A stretch of 64,000 bases of DNA from a virus: the IMG/VR virus record IMGVR_UViG_3300003691_000002, positions 24,691 to 88,690 of that record; one strand, given 5' to 3'. Positions 1-10,434 of the stretch are shown in pieces (position 1 is the stretch's first letter; each line of letters opens with the position of its first letter). The notes beneath the pieces are model-generated. The model made no database searches. It saw only the letters and a list, made by a program, of their open reading frames with translations, and was not told the DNA's origin. The position numbers and the translations under genes were made by a program.

Positions 1-3000
1 TTGAAAAGTTAAAAGATTCTTTTATGGAGGTACTTGCTTCTGTAGGAGTTACTATAACTAGGCAAAATTTAGACTTTTTATTAGAGACTCACAAAAAATT
101 TGATGATCCAGGAGAAGCTCTTGCTTTTATGGCTACTCAAGCAGTAAGGGCTGTAAAAGAAATTGGTAAAACAAGTCCTGGAGCAGAAGTGCTTAGAAAT
201 TCAGCTTTTGTAAATTTAGCTTCTGGAGAAGCTTTCTTTTTTGATAAAGGCTCAGATGCTTCTTTCTTTTCTGTTGGTAAAAGTAGATGGTTATATTCTT
301 TATATTCCCACCTAGAGAAAATATTTATAGAATGGAAAAATAATCCTGAAGCATTAAGGTCTCATTTTAATAGTTCAGCCTGGACTAAAGGTAGTTTTTA
401 TGCTAAAAAATTATTAGCTCTTGATTTAGAAGATGATGTAACAGATGAAGAAAGATTAGAGTTAATGCAACAAAGACTTGAAGATTTAGATGTCTTTGTA
501 TTTAACTCTTTTCAAACAGATAGAGCAGCTAAAGAGGCAGTAGATAATAAAAGTATTGAGTATATAGATAGGATAACTGACTATATCAATAAAATGCTTA
601 ACCATCATAAGAATGGTAAAACTTTTCATAACACTGCTTTAGCAGGAGATAAAAATAACCAATATCAAATAGTTTGGGGTGATTGGGTTCATCAAGAAAC
701 TAATGCTGAAAAAGGTACAGACGGTAAATTAATAATTAACGAGGATGTTAAAGATATTTTCTGGAATTATTTTAAAGCAGAATATTATCGTATAGAAGAA
801 GCACATCAAAGACTAGAAAATCAGGAAGAGCCTATTGTTAATTATGATCAAAAAGCCCTAGAGATGAGCTTATTTCCATCTCTTTCACCTGTTCAAAATG
901 GTAAAAATGTAGCCAAGCCAAAAGGTCTTAGTAAGCCTATTTATTATAAAGGGCGTCCTATATATAAAGACATAGAATCTAGAAAAGCAGATATTATGCC
1001 TTTAATCGTAGAGGCATTACATACTAAAATAAAAGAAACTTATAAAATATTAGAAGACGCAGGAGTTTTATATTATACATATCAAGGATTTAGAAAGCTT
1101 AGAAATGTAGATTTTGATATTTTAAGAAGTTATATTCCTACAGATAATTTACAAAGACCTGTTAGACCTCTTTCTGAAAAAGCAAAAGATACAAGAAGAG
1201 CTAATATTGAAAATGGTTTATTTAGTTTAATATCAGATGTTACTGTAAACAGTTTAATTTCTCAAATAGAGTACTCTATGCTTATAGCTGGGGATGTAGC
1301 TTTTTACAAAAACTTTAATGATTACAAAAAAAGAATACAGCAAACATATACAGACGGACAGTATTTAAATAGATTGTCCTCAGATGAAGTTTATTTTAAT
1401 ATTGCCGTAATTAATAGTGTAAAAGTTCCAGCTGTTAATTTAGACCTTATTAAAAAACATATAGATGATCCTTCAATTATAGACGCATATTCTAATGTAA
1501 ATAATGCTGATGGACAGGCTTGGATTACTCCTCAAAGGTGGAAATTTATTATGGATAAATTAGGTAAATCAGGACCTATTTTAGATTCTACCTATAAAAA
1601 AATGTTTGAAAGAGAACCTGTATTTACTTTAGAAGAATTAAAATTACTAGCACAGCCTTTAAAGGGTGTATATTTTAGTAATAGAAATGGGCATCCTATA
1701 TATTTAAAGTATTCTCAAGCTGTTATATTGCCTAATCTTATGCGCAATACTCCTATAGAAAAGTTGTATAAGAAAATGGTAGAAGATGAAAATGGCAATG
1801 AATTGCCTTTTAATGAACAAACTCACGAGCTTGTTACTTTGGATGGTATTAAAGTAGGCGCAATAGCTCCTACAACAGTACATAAAGCAGATGGCTCTAT
1901 AGCAGAGGATATTCAACTAAATCAAATGCAGCTTGAAAATTATTATTGGAAGCTGCAACAAGACCTTCCCACAAAAGGAATTAAACCTAGGGATTTAGGT
2001 AGCCAAATACAAAAAAATGTATTTCAAGGAATTGCTTTCTTTCCTGTGGAAGAAAGGTTTGATCTTGGTGGGAAAGAGCTTGATAAAAATGAAATGATTA
2101 AACATCTACATAATATATTTGGCGTAATGTCAAATAGATCGATGTTAGATTTAGTACAAAGTTTGGGAATTAATTCTAAAGGGGAGATTAAAAATGTAGA
2201 TGCTCTTTATAGAAATATTATTCAACAACTAAGTAAAAGAGATACCCCTAATCAAGTAATGATTGAAGCATTACAATATGGAGTTTCTCCTTTTGGTATA
2301 CCTGGAAGTTATGAACTATTTCAAAATGTCTTTAGTAAGATATGGAATGATAACACTATAAAAATTAAAACAAATGGTGCAGGGTATATTCAAATGTCTG
2401 ATTTTGGACTTAGTTATGATGAGGCTAAAAGGAAAAAAGGAATAAGATTTACTCCTTGGTTTGATAAAGAGGCTGGAAAACTTTCACCCCCTGTAATTGG
2501 GATTAATCCTGTTACAGGAAAAGAAGTGATTAAGCCTGCTGGCATATTTCTATCTGGTTCTTTTATTGCAAAACATATACCTGATTACAGAAAATTTACA
2601 GATGAACAACTTTTTGGTAAATATGATGCAGAAACTGGAGAATTATTAGAACGAGGCAAAATAGATGAAAGGATATTAAAGAATATTGTGCACTATCGTA
2701 TCCCTAATCAAGGGTTTTCTTCTAATGACCCTGTTACTGTAATGGGTATACTCCCAGATGAGATAGGAGATACTGTAGTTGTTTATACAGGTATTACTAC
2801 TAAAACAGGTTCTGACTTTGATATTGATAAAGGATATTTAATGATGCCTGCTTATAAAGCAGATTATCCTGAAGGAATAAAAGTAGAAGTTAGAAAATAT
2901 ATAGAATATCAAAACTGGACTTATGAGGATGTTATAAATGAATTATATAATTTACAAGTATTACCTAAAAATAATAAAAAATTAAATTATAATATTTTAA

Positions 3001-6000
3001 TTGATTTTATTATCAATGACCCTACTTATGAACACTACGATGAATTTAGAAGTGTTTTAGAAATTCAAAAATTACAAAGAAAAACAGCTAAAAAATTAAT
3101 TTATATTGAACCTGATCACAATGCTCCACTGGAAACACAAACTATGGAGCAATTACAAAATCATTTATTAGAAGCTTATATATCAGTTTTTACAAATAAA
3201 AACAACTATAAGTTGTTAATGAATCCTATTGATTCTTCTGTTATTGAAAATGATATTAAATCATTTTTAGATGTACCAGAAACTTCTGATCTTTCTGGCT
3301 TCTCTGGTATAGAAGATTTGGAATTGAAAAATAAATTAATGACAGGAAAAGCAGGATTAGGACAAGCTGTTAACTATACTGTTGATTATGGTAGGGGCTC
3401 TATGGCTAATTTATCTATGTTAGATGCCACTTTCCCTATGGGAAGAGATACATTAGATAGGCAAAGTAGTTTAGAATTAACTGATGAAGATTTAAAATTC
3501 TATGTAAAAGAGTTTAATTCTAAGATGCCTAAAGAATTACATATAACTTATGAATTTGCACAGGAAAATCTAAGAGATATAGAGATTGCAACTTCTTTTA
3601 TGACTATCATTAACGGGTTTGTAGATGTTGCTAAAGATGATTATTTAGTACAAGGTAATTGGAATTTAGCTACTAATGCTGTAGGTCTTAGTATGCTTAG
3701 AGCAGGAACACATCCTTTTATTATTACCAGGTTTTTATATCAACCTATAGTAAGAGAATATGTTAATTTCTTAGAAAGAGTTAATTCTCAAACTTTAAAA
3801 AGAGAAGGTAGTAGAATTAAATTATTTAAGCTAGAAAAAATACTAGACGAATTTAAAGAAAACAGTAATCTTACTTTAAATGGTAATACTATAAATGTAT
3901 ATCAGTTAATGAAAAGGCATTTAGGGTATTCTGATGTACAATTTTTAAATAAAAAACGTATTGAAAAAAGTGAAGAAAGTATTGAAAATACTTATGAGAG
4001 ATTATATGAAGAATTGCACGAAGCCTTTGATTTAGGTGCAGAAGATCAATATGAAGAAATACAAGAGATAGCTGAAAAAGCTAGAGACCTTTTATATTCT
4101 TATTTTTTAAGTCCTCAAACATCAGGTGTAAGTTACTTTTCATTAAAACATTTAACTAATCAAATTAAAAACCCTACTCTAGCAGGGCAAAAAGGTTACT
4201 TAGAATATTTTGAAGACACAAGAAAATTAGGTAGGAATTTAAATAAAGTAGTACAGGCAAATAAAACAGACGTAGAGGGTAAAGGTAAAAATGCTACGAG
4301 TAATTTAATTAAATTAAATATTATAAATAAGTTATTAACTTATATTGAAGAAGAAGAAGTTGCTGGTTATGAAACAATGCTTTTTTATGATGGTAAAATG
4401 ACATCTGTTGCACACGCTATTAATAATAGTCTTAGTGAGCCTTTAAAAATAATGTTAAATAACCCTACATTATTTCCTACAGTTAATAGCTCTGCTATTA
4501 AAACTTTTAATTATATTTCAAGAAGACTTAGTAAATTTAAATTAGACAATCAAGATTTAGGAGATACTCTTGAAAGAAATTATTATTCTTATTTAATGTC
4601 TGGTTTTGGTCCTTTTCAATTAAATACAGAGCAAAGGAAACAACTGTTGCTTAATATGCCTGATAGGGTAAGAGCTATGCAAATTTTATACCCTGAAAAT
4701 GCTTTGTTAGAAGAGCTAGTGTTGATTACAAGTGAAGATACTGGAATTACTTATATAAATTCTACTATTAGTAAAAAAACTCCTGATAGAATAAAAGAAA
4801 TGGTTTCTGCATGGGAAGATCTTTTAGAAGAAGAGGCATTTTTTGCAGAAGATTTAATTAAATATTCTTATATACATTCAGGATTTAACAGAAGGATAAA
4901 TTCATTTCATGAGTATATCCCTCCAAAATGGTTTAATTTAAATAGATTAAATTCTTATCTTTACCAGTTAGATAAAGATCTTCCTGATGTTGTTGATATA
5001 AATTTTGTAGATCAGTTCTTTAGAAATAATATAAATATTTCTTTTGGAAGTGTAACATTATGGCCTGGTAACTCTACTTATGACTATACTATAGACAAAT
5101 CAGGAAAATTAGTTAGGTTAGGCCCTGTAATTGAAGACAAATCAGAAGCTAAATACTTAGCAAAAAGAACTATACGTTCTAGCAATCCTAATATTCCTGA
5201 TAGAGATGTTTATTATAAATTAATAGGTATTAAAAGTACTAAAGCGGGGCTTAGAGGTATTTATGTTATTACTTCTCCTTTAGGTCTTATAGATGGTAGA
5301 AATAGATTTACAGAATATAATATATTAAATAAAAACAATGTTGCTTATAATTTTTCTATGTTTGATGCAATTAATGAGCAGAGTTTTAAAAAGATTGATT
5401 TAATGAGTATTGTTAATACTATTGAAAATAATTCAAAAGATATTACAAATTTAGATAAAGATGTATTCTTAGACACTCCTGTAGTTGATGAAGAATTTAT
5501 GGCTGGTGGGTTTAGAACAGAAGAGTTACAAAGTAGTGATATAGAAAATGAGCAGCCTCCTACAAGAGTAGAGGTTAATAAAATTATATCTGGAGGACAA
5601 ACTGGGATAGATAGATTAGGATTAGAAATAGGACAAGAGCTGGGGATATTAACAGGAGGAACTGCTGCTCCAGGTTTTGTTACTGAGGAAGGTAAAGATG
5701 ATTCTTTAGCTGATTTTGGTGTTGAAGAAATATCAGAAGATTTACAGCAAGGTAAAAAAGGCAGACAATTTTATTTACCTAGAACAGAGCAAAATGTCAT
5801 TAATTCTGATGGTACTGTATATTTTAGTGAAAATAAAAGTTCAGCTGGACTTAGAGCAACTAAAAATTTTGCAGATGGTTATGATAAACCTTTTATTTTA
5901 AATCCTACAGCAACAGAATTAAGAGAATGGATAGACAAAAATAATATACAAGTAATAAATGTTGCTGGTAATAGAAGCAGTAAAATGTCAGAGGAGTTTG

Positions 6001-6086
6001 TAGAAATAGTAAGAGAAACTATGATAGAAGCATTAACTCCTCAAGAGCTTTCTACAAAAGAGGGTGATAACTTTGATTTTTGTTAA
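1..6086 (+). CDS. Virion RNA polymerase of crAss-like phage, 5' partial, with C-terminal YpsA-like SLOG domain
   Basis: The frame is open from the first bases of the window (codons start at position 3), so the Met at 24 is internal and the N-terminus is missing. At about residue 931 counted from that Met, the segment TKTGSDFDIDKGYLMM holds the D-x-D-x-D metal-binding motif of the beta-prime-like catalytic barrel known from the crAss-like virion RNA polymerase. That enzyme is packaged, ejected with the DNA and transcribes early genes. From about residue 1850 to 2010 lies a second domain beginning IISGGQTGIDR, with later SDGTVYFSE and NVAGNR segments, typical of the YpsA-related 'molybdenum carrier' branch of SLOG nucleotide-binding proteins. 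The next gene starts two bases after the stop. The RNA polymerase call rests on the motif and protein size; the role of the SLOG tail is unknown. Confidence 0.85.
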   Translation, partial: EKLKDSFMEVLASVGVTITRQNLDFLLETHKKFDDPGEALAFMATQAVRAVKEIGKTSPGAEVLRNSAFVNLASGEAFFFDKGSDASFFSVGKSRWLYSLYSHLEKIFIEWKNNPEALRSHFNSSAWTKGSFYAKKLLALDLEDDVTDEERLELMQQRLEDLDVFVFNSFQTDRAAKEAVDNKSIEYIDRITDYINKMLNHHKNGKTFHNTALAGDKNNQYQIVWGDWVHQETNAEKGTDGKLIINEDVKDIFWNYFKAEYYRIEEAHQRLENQEEPIVNYDQKALEMSLFPSLSPVQNGKNVAKPKGLSKPIYYKGRPIYKDIESRKADIMPLIVEALHTKIKETYKILEDAGVLYYTYQGFRKLRNVDFDILRSYIPTDNLQRPVRPLSEKAKDTRRANIENGLFSLISDVTVNSLISQIEYSMLIAGDVAFYKNFNDYKKRIQQTYTDGQYLNRLSSDEVYFNIAVINSVKVPAVNLDLIKKHIDDPSIIDAYSNVNNADGQAWITPQRWKFIMDKLGKSGPILDSTYKKMFEREPVFTLEELKLLAQPLKGVYFSNRNGHPIYLKYSQAVILPNLMRNTPIEKLYKKMVEDENGNELPFNEQTHELVTLDGIKVGAIAPTTVHKADGSIAEDIQLNQMQLENYYWKLQQDLPTKGIKPRDLGSQIQKNVFQGIAFFPVEERFDLGGKELDKNEMIKHLHNIFGVMSNRSMLDLVQSLGINSKGEIKNVDALYRNIIQQLSKRDTPNQVMIEALQYGVSPFGIPGSYELFQNVFSKIWNDNTIKIKTNGAGYIQMSDFGLSYDEAKRKKGIRFTPWFDKEAGKLSPPVIGINPVTGKEVIKPAGIFLSGSFIAKHIPDYRKFTDEQLFGKYDAETGELLERGKIDERILKNIVHYRIPNQGFSSNDPVTVMGILPDEIGDTVVVYTGITTKTGSDFDIDKGYLMMPAYKADYPEGIKVEVRKYIEYQNWTYEDVINELYNLQVLPKNNKKLNYNILIDFIINDPTYEHYDEFRSVLEIQKLQRKTAKKLIYIEPDHNAPLETQTMEQLQNHLLEAYISVFTNKNNYKLLMNPIDSSVIENDIKSFLDVPETSDLSGFSGIEDLELKNKLMTGKAGLGQAVNYTVDYGRGSMANLSMLDATFPMGRDTLDRQSSLELTDEDLKFYVKEFNSKMPKELHITYEFAQENLRDIEIATSFMTIINGFVDVAKDDYLVQGNWNLATNAVGLSMLRAGTHPFIITRFLYQPIVREYVNFLERVNSQTLKREGSRIKLFKLEKILDEFKENSNLTLNGNTINVYQLMKRHLGYSDVQFLNKKRIEKSEESIENTYERLYEELHEAFDLGAEDQYEEIQEIAEKARDLLYSYFLSPQTSGVSYFSLKHLTNQIKNPTLAGQKGYLEYFEDTRKLGRNLNKVVQANKTDVEGKGKNATSNLIKLNIINKLLTYIEEEEVAGYETMLFYDGKMTSVAHAINNSLSEPLKIMLNNPTLFPTVNSSAIKTFNYISRRLSKFKLDNQDLGDTLERNYYSYLMSGFGPFQLNTEQRKQLLLNMPDRVRAMQILYPENALLEELVLITSEDTGITYINSTISKKTPDRIKEMVSAWEDLLEEEAFFAEDLIKYSYIHSGFNRRINSFHEYIPPKWFNLNRLNSYLYQLDKDLPDVVDINFVDQFFRNNINISFGSVTLWPGNSTYDYTIDKSGKLVRLGPVIEDKSEAKYLAKRTIRSSNPNIPDRDVYYKLIGIKSTKAGLRGIYVITSPLGLIDGRNRFTEYNILNKNNVAYNFSMFDAINEQSFKKIDLMSIVNTIENNSKDITNLDKDVFLDTPVVDEEFMAGGFRTEELQSSDIENEQPPTRVEVNKIISGGQTGIDRLGLEIGQELGILTGGTAAPGFVTEEGKDDSLADFGVEEISEDLQQGKKGRQFYLPRTEQNVINSDGTVYFSENKSSAGLRATKNFADGYDKPFILNPTATELREWIDKNNIQVINVAGNRSSKMSEEFVEIVRETMIEALTPQELSTKEGDNFDFC

Positions 6087-6088
6087 TT

Positions 6089-9000
6089 ATGAAGTGTGCA
6101 GTACAATTTAAAACAAAAGAGTTTTTACAAGACAATAATTTAATTGACTCTAATAATAATGTATTAAACTTAGAGGAATTTAAAAAAGCAGCAAGAACTC
6201 TTGATAATTTAGCTTTTTCTAAGTATTCAGTAGATACCTTAGACAATAGTTTATTTTCATTAAGGAATGAGGCTGATGGGATAAAGGTAGAGTATAATGA
6301 AAATATGTTTAATATTTTGCAAAATGCAGAAGCGGAATATTATACAGAATCTTTTCAATCTTTACTTGAAAAATATAAGCAAAAAGTTAACTCGTTACGT
6401 GTTAATAATAACTATGTTGAAGGTGATTTAGTAAGCGCTTTAGAGGATATAGAATTTACAGAAGTAACTGCAAGTACTACTTTATTTAATACGGAAAGAC
6501 CTTCTAATGCTAATGAGGCTATAAAAAGAATTTTAGAAGAAGATTTAGATGGGGAAGTTAGGGAACTTTTAGAGCAAATAGTAAGGAAATTTCCTGAGCT
6601 TAAAACTAAAATTCAATATGTTAGTGCTAAAGCTTTACTTGCTAAAACAAATGAGCCTGCTAATGTGATGGTCTATGACAGAATAAATAATGTTATATAC
6701 GTTAGCCCTGAACTAATTAAAGAAAGAGGTTACTCTGCTAGTTACATAAGTAACACATTTGTACATGAGGTAATGCACTCTGTTACTCTAAAGGCTTTAT
6801 TAGACCCTACAACCATAGAGCAAGAGCTTTTCTCAGAGCAAGTGGCACTGGAGTATACCAGACTAAAAGAAAAGGCGTCAGAAGAGCTTAAAAACAGTAA
6901 AGGATTTGCCAATAAAGAGGAGTTTGTAGCAGAAATGTTCTCTAATCCTGATTTTAGACAGGAAGTGAATAGATTAGACAAGAATTTTTTCGATATGCTT
7001 ATTAACTTAATAAGACGCATATTTGGATTCAAAAAAAATAATGTTTATAATAGGTTAATTAAATCAGGAGTAAGAGGATTTTCTCAAGAAAATATTAATA
7101 ATGAAAATGCTCCAGTTTATTATCTTAAAACAGATGAAAATTTTAAAGTAGATAATACTACTTTTGATAAAAGACTTGCTAATACTATAAAGAAAATCAA
7201 TAATTCTATTGATCAAAATATAAAACAAATTAAAGGTAAATTAGAATATCGTAAAGAAACTAATTATAATACAGAAGTATTAGATGAAATACTTTTAACA
7301 CTTCAAGCAATAGAAAATGATATTCAAACTACTATTCCTTTAGAGCAAATTAAAGCAATTAATGATTTTGTAAAATTAATTCAAAGATCTTTAAATACTT
7401 TAAATGCAGGACTTGCAAGAAGAGACCCTGAAAATTTAGAATACACTCGTAATCTTATTCAAAATTATACTGATATTATTTCTTATTATGAGGTTATAGA
7501 AGAAATTAAAGATATTGTTGTTGATTTAGAAACTTCTCGTCCAGAAAATATTTCCGAAGAAGATATAAAGAAGATAGCTGGAGCTACTAATTATACTTTA
7601 GGATTATTTTATAATGTACAAGGACAGCTGCATTCGTTAATTAAAGAACATATGTTTGATACTTTAAATGATATTAAATATCATAAAGAAGTAGAGAATA
7701 AACATTATCAAAGATTAAAACAAGAACATAAAGATGCTAATCTTATAGGAGATAGGGAACAGTGGATTATACAAATGATGTCTACTCGTGATAAAGAAAG
7801 AATAGATGAAGATGTTAAAATAGCTACTGAAGAATTAATTGCTAATCCTGTATTTGATATTAGTTCTTTTACTCTTAAATTTGTTTCTAGTGTTAATGTA
7901 GGTTCTAAATTTGTTCAAATATTAGAACATATGTTAAATGAAATATACACAGAAAGAAATAGTGAAAGAGAAAAAGCAGATCAAGAATTTCAAGATATTT
8001 TTACAGAAGCAGTTCAAACTAAAGGAACAAATAATATTAAAAAACTTTATAGTAATCTATATGAACAAACTGCTGATGGAACTTATTATTTAAAAGGAGA
8101 ATATTCTGTTAAATTTTTAGATGAGGTAATAGGTAAAATCAATACTGTTAGAGAAAAATATGATGAGCAAATTGAAGAACTTCAATTAACTTACTTAGGT
8201 ACAGACCCTGATAGTGATTTTTATCAAGCTCAAAATGATAAGGTAAGAGCTTTAGTTGAAAAAAGAAATACAGAAATAAAAGCTATTGAAGATGCTAATT
8301 ATGATTATGGCGCTGAAAATGAAAAAATAATTAAAGATAAATGGAAAAATGATTTATCTTCTTTATCTGAAATAGATAAAAAACTTTTAAGTTTCTTTAC
8401 TAAATCTTCAGAAGATATTCGTAAGCTTTCATATTCTGCTCCTATAATGATGAGCAATATTAAATATTATGGGAATGGAAAATTTTACACTTTACCTAAA
8501 ATTTCTAAATCTGATACAGAAAGATTAATTGTAGATAAAAATGCAGTAGGTTATGTAAAAGATAAATTTGCAGATAGAAATGTAAGAGTTGATGACGTAG
8601 GGTATGTAGAAGAAATGTCTACAGTTGCAGGTAAAAAGATTTTACAGAAAAAATTGTGGTATAGAGACCCTGTTGGAGTATTTGATTCTAAAAATCAATC
8701 TTTAGATTTAATGACGATATTCCGTTTAGATTATATAAACGCTCTTAATTATAATATAAGACATCAACATGAAGATAAATTAAATTATTTATTAGAAATA
8801 GCTTCTGCAAAAGAAAAGTTTTATAAAAAGAAAGGAAATTTATTAGTAGTCAATCCTAAATTAGAGCAAGCAAAAGTAATTGATGGTGAACAATCTAATA
8901 CTGCTGCTTTAATGAAACATATGATGGAAACTAGATTTTATGATGTAATGGCTAAAACAGGTACTACTTTTTTAGGAATGGAAGCGCATAAAATAGTCGA

Positions 9001-10342
9001 TATGCTTAATAGTACATCTGCACTACTTACTTTGTCTTTAAATTTTGCTTCAGGAACTGCTAACGTAATAAATGCTAATGGGCAATTATTTATAGAAAGT
9101 TTTGCAAAGGGTTATCATATAACAGCAAAAGACATAGCTAAAGCTAATGCTTTATATGGTAATAATTTACCTGAAATATTGAAAGATACTACAAGACCTG
9201 TAAATAGGTCTTTAGTTAATCAGATTCATGAATACTTTGATACTCAAGGATTAAGAAATATGTCTAATGTTAATTTTATTATAACAGACATGCTTAAACT
9301 TGGTATGAATAAAGAAGCTTTAAGAGTATTTCAAGAGTCTGGAGAACATTGGATTCAATCTACTGTAGCTTTAAGTATTTTAAATAATATTAAAGTTTTA
9401 AATGAGAATAGTCAATTTATTGATAAAGATGGTAAAGTAGTAAAATCTAAAGACAAAGCAGCATCTGTTTTAGATATGATGTCTGTAGATAAAACTACTG
9501 GTGCTTTACAAATAAGTGATAAATTTACTTATACTACTCATTCTAAATTAACTAAATGGAATGAAGGAGGTAAAGAAAATGTAACTAGTTTAATCCATAA
9601 AAAATTAGACGATATAATTGGTAACTACAGACAGACTCATCAGCCAGAAGTAATGAAACATTGGCTAGGAAAACTTGTATTATTATATCGCAAGTTTTTA
9701 GTACCAATGGCTATTTATAGAGGTAAAGGATTAAATACTGTAGGAATAAGAAAAGAAAACTTACAAGAAAAAGATAGACCTTTTAATTATGCCTTACAAG
9801 AATATGATGAAGGTTATTATACTACATTTTTTAGATATGTTTTAGATTCAATTAAAAGAAGAAAATTCTATTTACTTTCTAAAGGGGAAGTTTGGAAAAA
9901 TCTTACTGATTTTGAAAAACATAACATAAAAAAGTTTGTAGTAGAAACAGTTATGATATATGGTATGCTTCCTTTACTTGTAGAGTTTGCTGCAGCTTCT
10001 GCTAAAGCAGATACTTCTCAAGATGATGAAGAATACTTATTCTTTTTAATATATCAAATTCGTAGATTAAGAACAGAATTAGCACAATACAGAAGTTATA
10101 ATGAAGCTTTTAAAATGTTAAGATCCCCTATTCCTTCTGCACGTTTGTTTGAAACTACTTTAGATATATTTACTACATCACTTAATCCTACTAAATGGGG
10201 AGAAGTATATGAAAATGGACATAATAAAGGTAAAAATAAAATTATTACTAAAACTATGAAACAAATTCCAGTAGCTAAAGAATTCTATAGAACTTATAAA
10301 GATTTATTTGAATTTCAAAATAGTTATTTTGGTAATAGATAA
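6089..10342 (+). CDS. Giant virion-associated protein with zincin metallopeptidase motif
   Basis: 1417 aa. An upstream TTG at 6080 is in frame, but the ATG at 6089, just after the polymerase stop, is the likelier start. Around residue 226 the sequence FVHEVMHSVTL gives an HExxH zinc site, and KEEFVAEMF about 50 residues later offers a glutamate as third ligand, a gluzincin-like layout. The middle (about residues 330-800) is charged and helix-rich, probably coiled coil. A hydrophobic stretch (VMIYGMLPLLVEFAAA) lies near residue 1290. In crAss-like phages the giant genes beside the RNA polymerase encode proteins stored in the capsid or tail and ejected. This one may process ejected proteins or help transfer, which is inference. 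Confidence 0.7.
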   Translation: MKCAVQFKTKEFLQDNNLIDSNNNVLNLEEFKKAARTLDNLAFSKYSVDTLDNSLFSLRNEADGIKVEYNENMFNILQNAEAEYYTESFQSLLEKYKQKVNSLRVNNNYVEGDLVSALEDIEFTEVTASTTLFNTERPSNANEAIKRILEEDLDGEVRELLEQIVRKFPELKTKIQYVSAKALLAKTNEPANVMVYDRINNVIYVSPELIKERGYSASYISNTFVHEVMHSVTLKALLDPTTIEQELFSEQVALEYTRLKEKASEELKNSKGFANKEEFVAEMFSNPDFRQEVNRLDKNFFDMLINLIRRIFGFKKNNVYNRLIKSGVRGFSQENINNENAPVYYLKTDENFKVDNTTFDKRLANTIKKINNSIDQNIKQIKGKLEYRKETNYNTEVLDEILLTLQAIENDIQTTIPLEQIKAINDFVKLIQRSLNTLNAGLARRDPENLEYTRNLIQNYTDIISYYEVIEEIKDIVVDLETSRPENISEEDIKKIAGATNYTLGLFYNVQGQLHSLIKEHMFDTLNDIKYHKEVENKHYQRLKQEHKDANLIGDREQWIIQMMSTRDKERIDEDVKIATEELIANPVFDISSFTLKFVSSVNVGSKFVQILEHMLNEIYTERNSEREKADQEFQDIFTEAVQTKGTNNIKKLYSNLYEQTADGTYYLKGEYSVKFLDEVIGKINTVREKYDEQIEELQLTYLGTDPDSDFYQAQNDKVRALVEKRNTEIKAIEDANYDYGAENEKIIKDKWKNDLSSLSEIDKKLLSFFTKSSEDIRKLSYSAPIMMSNIKYYGNGKFYTLPKISKSDTERLIVDKNAVGYVKDKFADRNVRVDDVGYVEEMSTVAGKKILQKKLWYRDPVGVFDSKNQSLDLMTIFRLDYINALNYNIRHQHEDKLNYLLEIASAKEKFYKKKGNLLVVNPKLEQAKVIDGEQSNTAALMKHMMETRFYDVMAKTGTTFLGMEAHKIVDMLNSTSALLTLSLNFASGTANVINANGQLFIESFAKGYHITAKDIAKANALYGNNLPEILKDTTRPVNRSLVNQIHEYFDTQGLRNMSNVNFIITDMLKLGMNKEALRVFQESGEHWIQSTVALSILNNIKVLNENSQFIDKDGKVVKSKDKAASVLDMMSVDKTTGALQISDKFTYTTHSKLTKWNEGGKENVTSLIHKKLDDIIGNYRQTHQPEVMKHWLGKLVLLYRKFLVPMAIYRGKGLNTVGIRKENLQEKDRPFNYALQEYDEGYYTTFFRYVLDSIKRRKFYLLSKGEVWKNLTDFEKHNIKKFVVETVMIYGMLPLLVEFAAASAKADTSQDDEEYLFFLIYQIRRLRTELAQYRSYNEAFKMLRSPIPSARLFETTLDIFTTSLNPTKWGEVYENGHNKGKNKIITKTMKQIPVAKEFYRTYKDLFEFQNSYFGNR

Positions 10343-10365
10343 ATAATTTAATTTTTTAATTAATA

Positions 10366-10404
10366 AAAAAAGAGCATCTTTATAAATTAAAGATGCTCTT
10401 TTTA
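10366..10404. terminator. Bidirectional terminator between converging blocks
   Basis: A near-perfect inverted repeat (AAAGAGCATCTTTA, short TAAAT-type loop, TTAAAGATGCTCTTT) is flanked by an A-run on the left and a T-run on the right. It therefore works as an intrinsic terminator on both strands. It sits exactly where the rightward RNA polymerase operon meets the leftward replication block. Confidence 0.9.
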
Positions 10405-10434
10405 GTAAAACAAATGGTTATTTAATAATTATGT

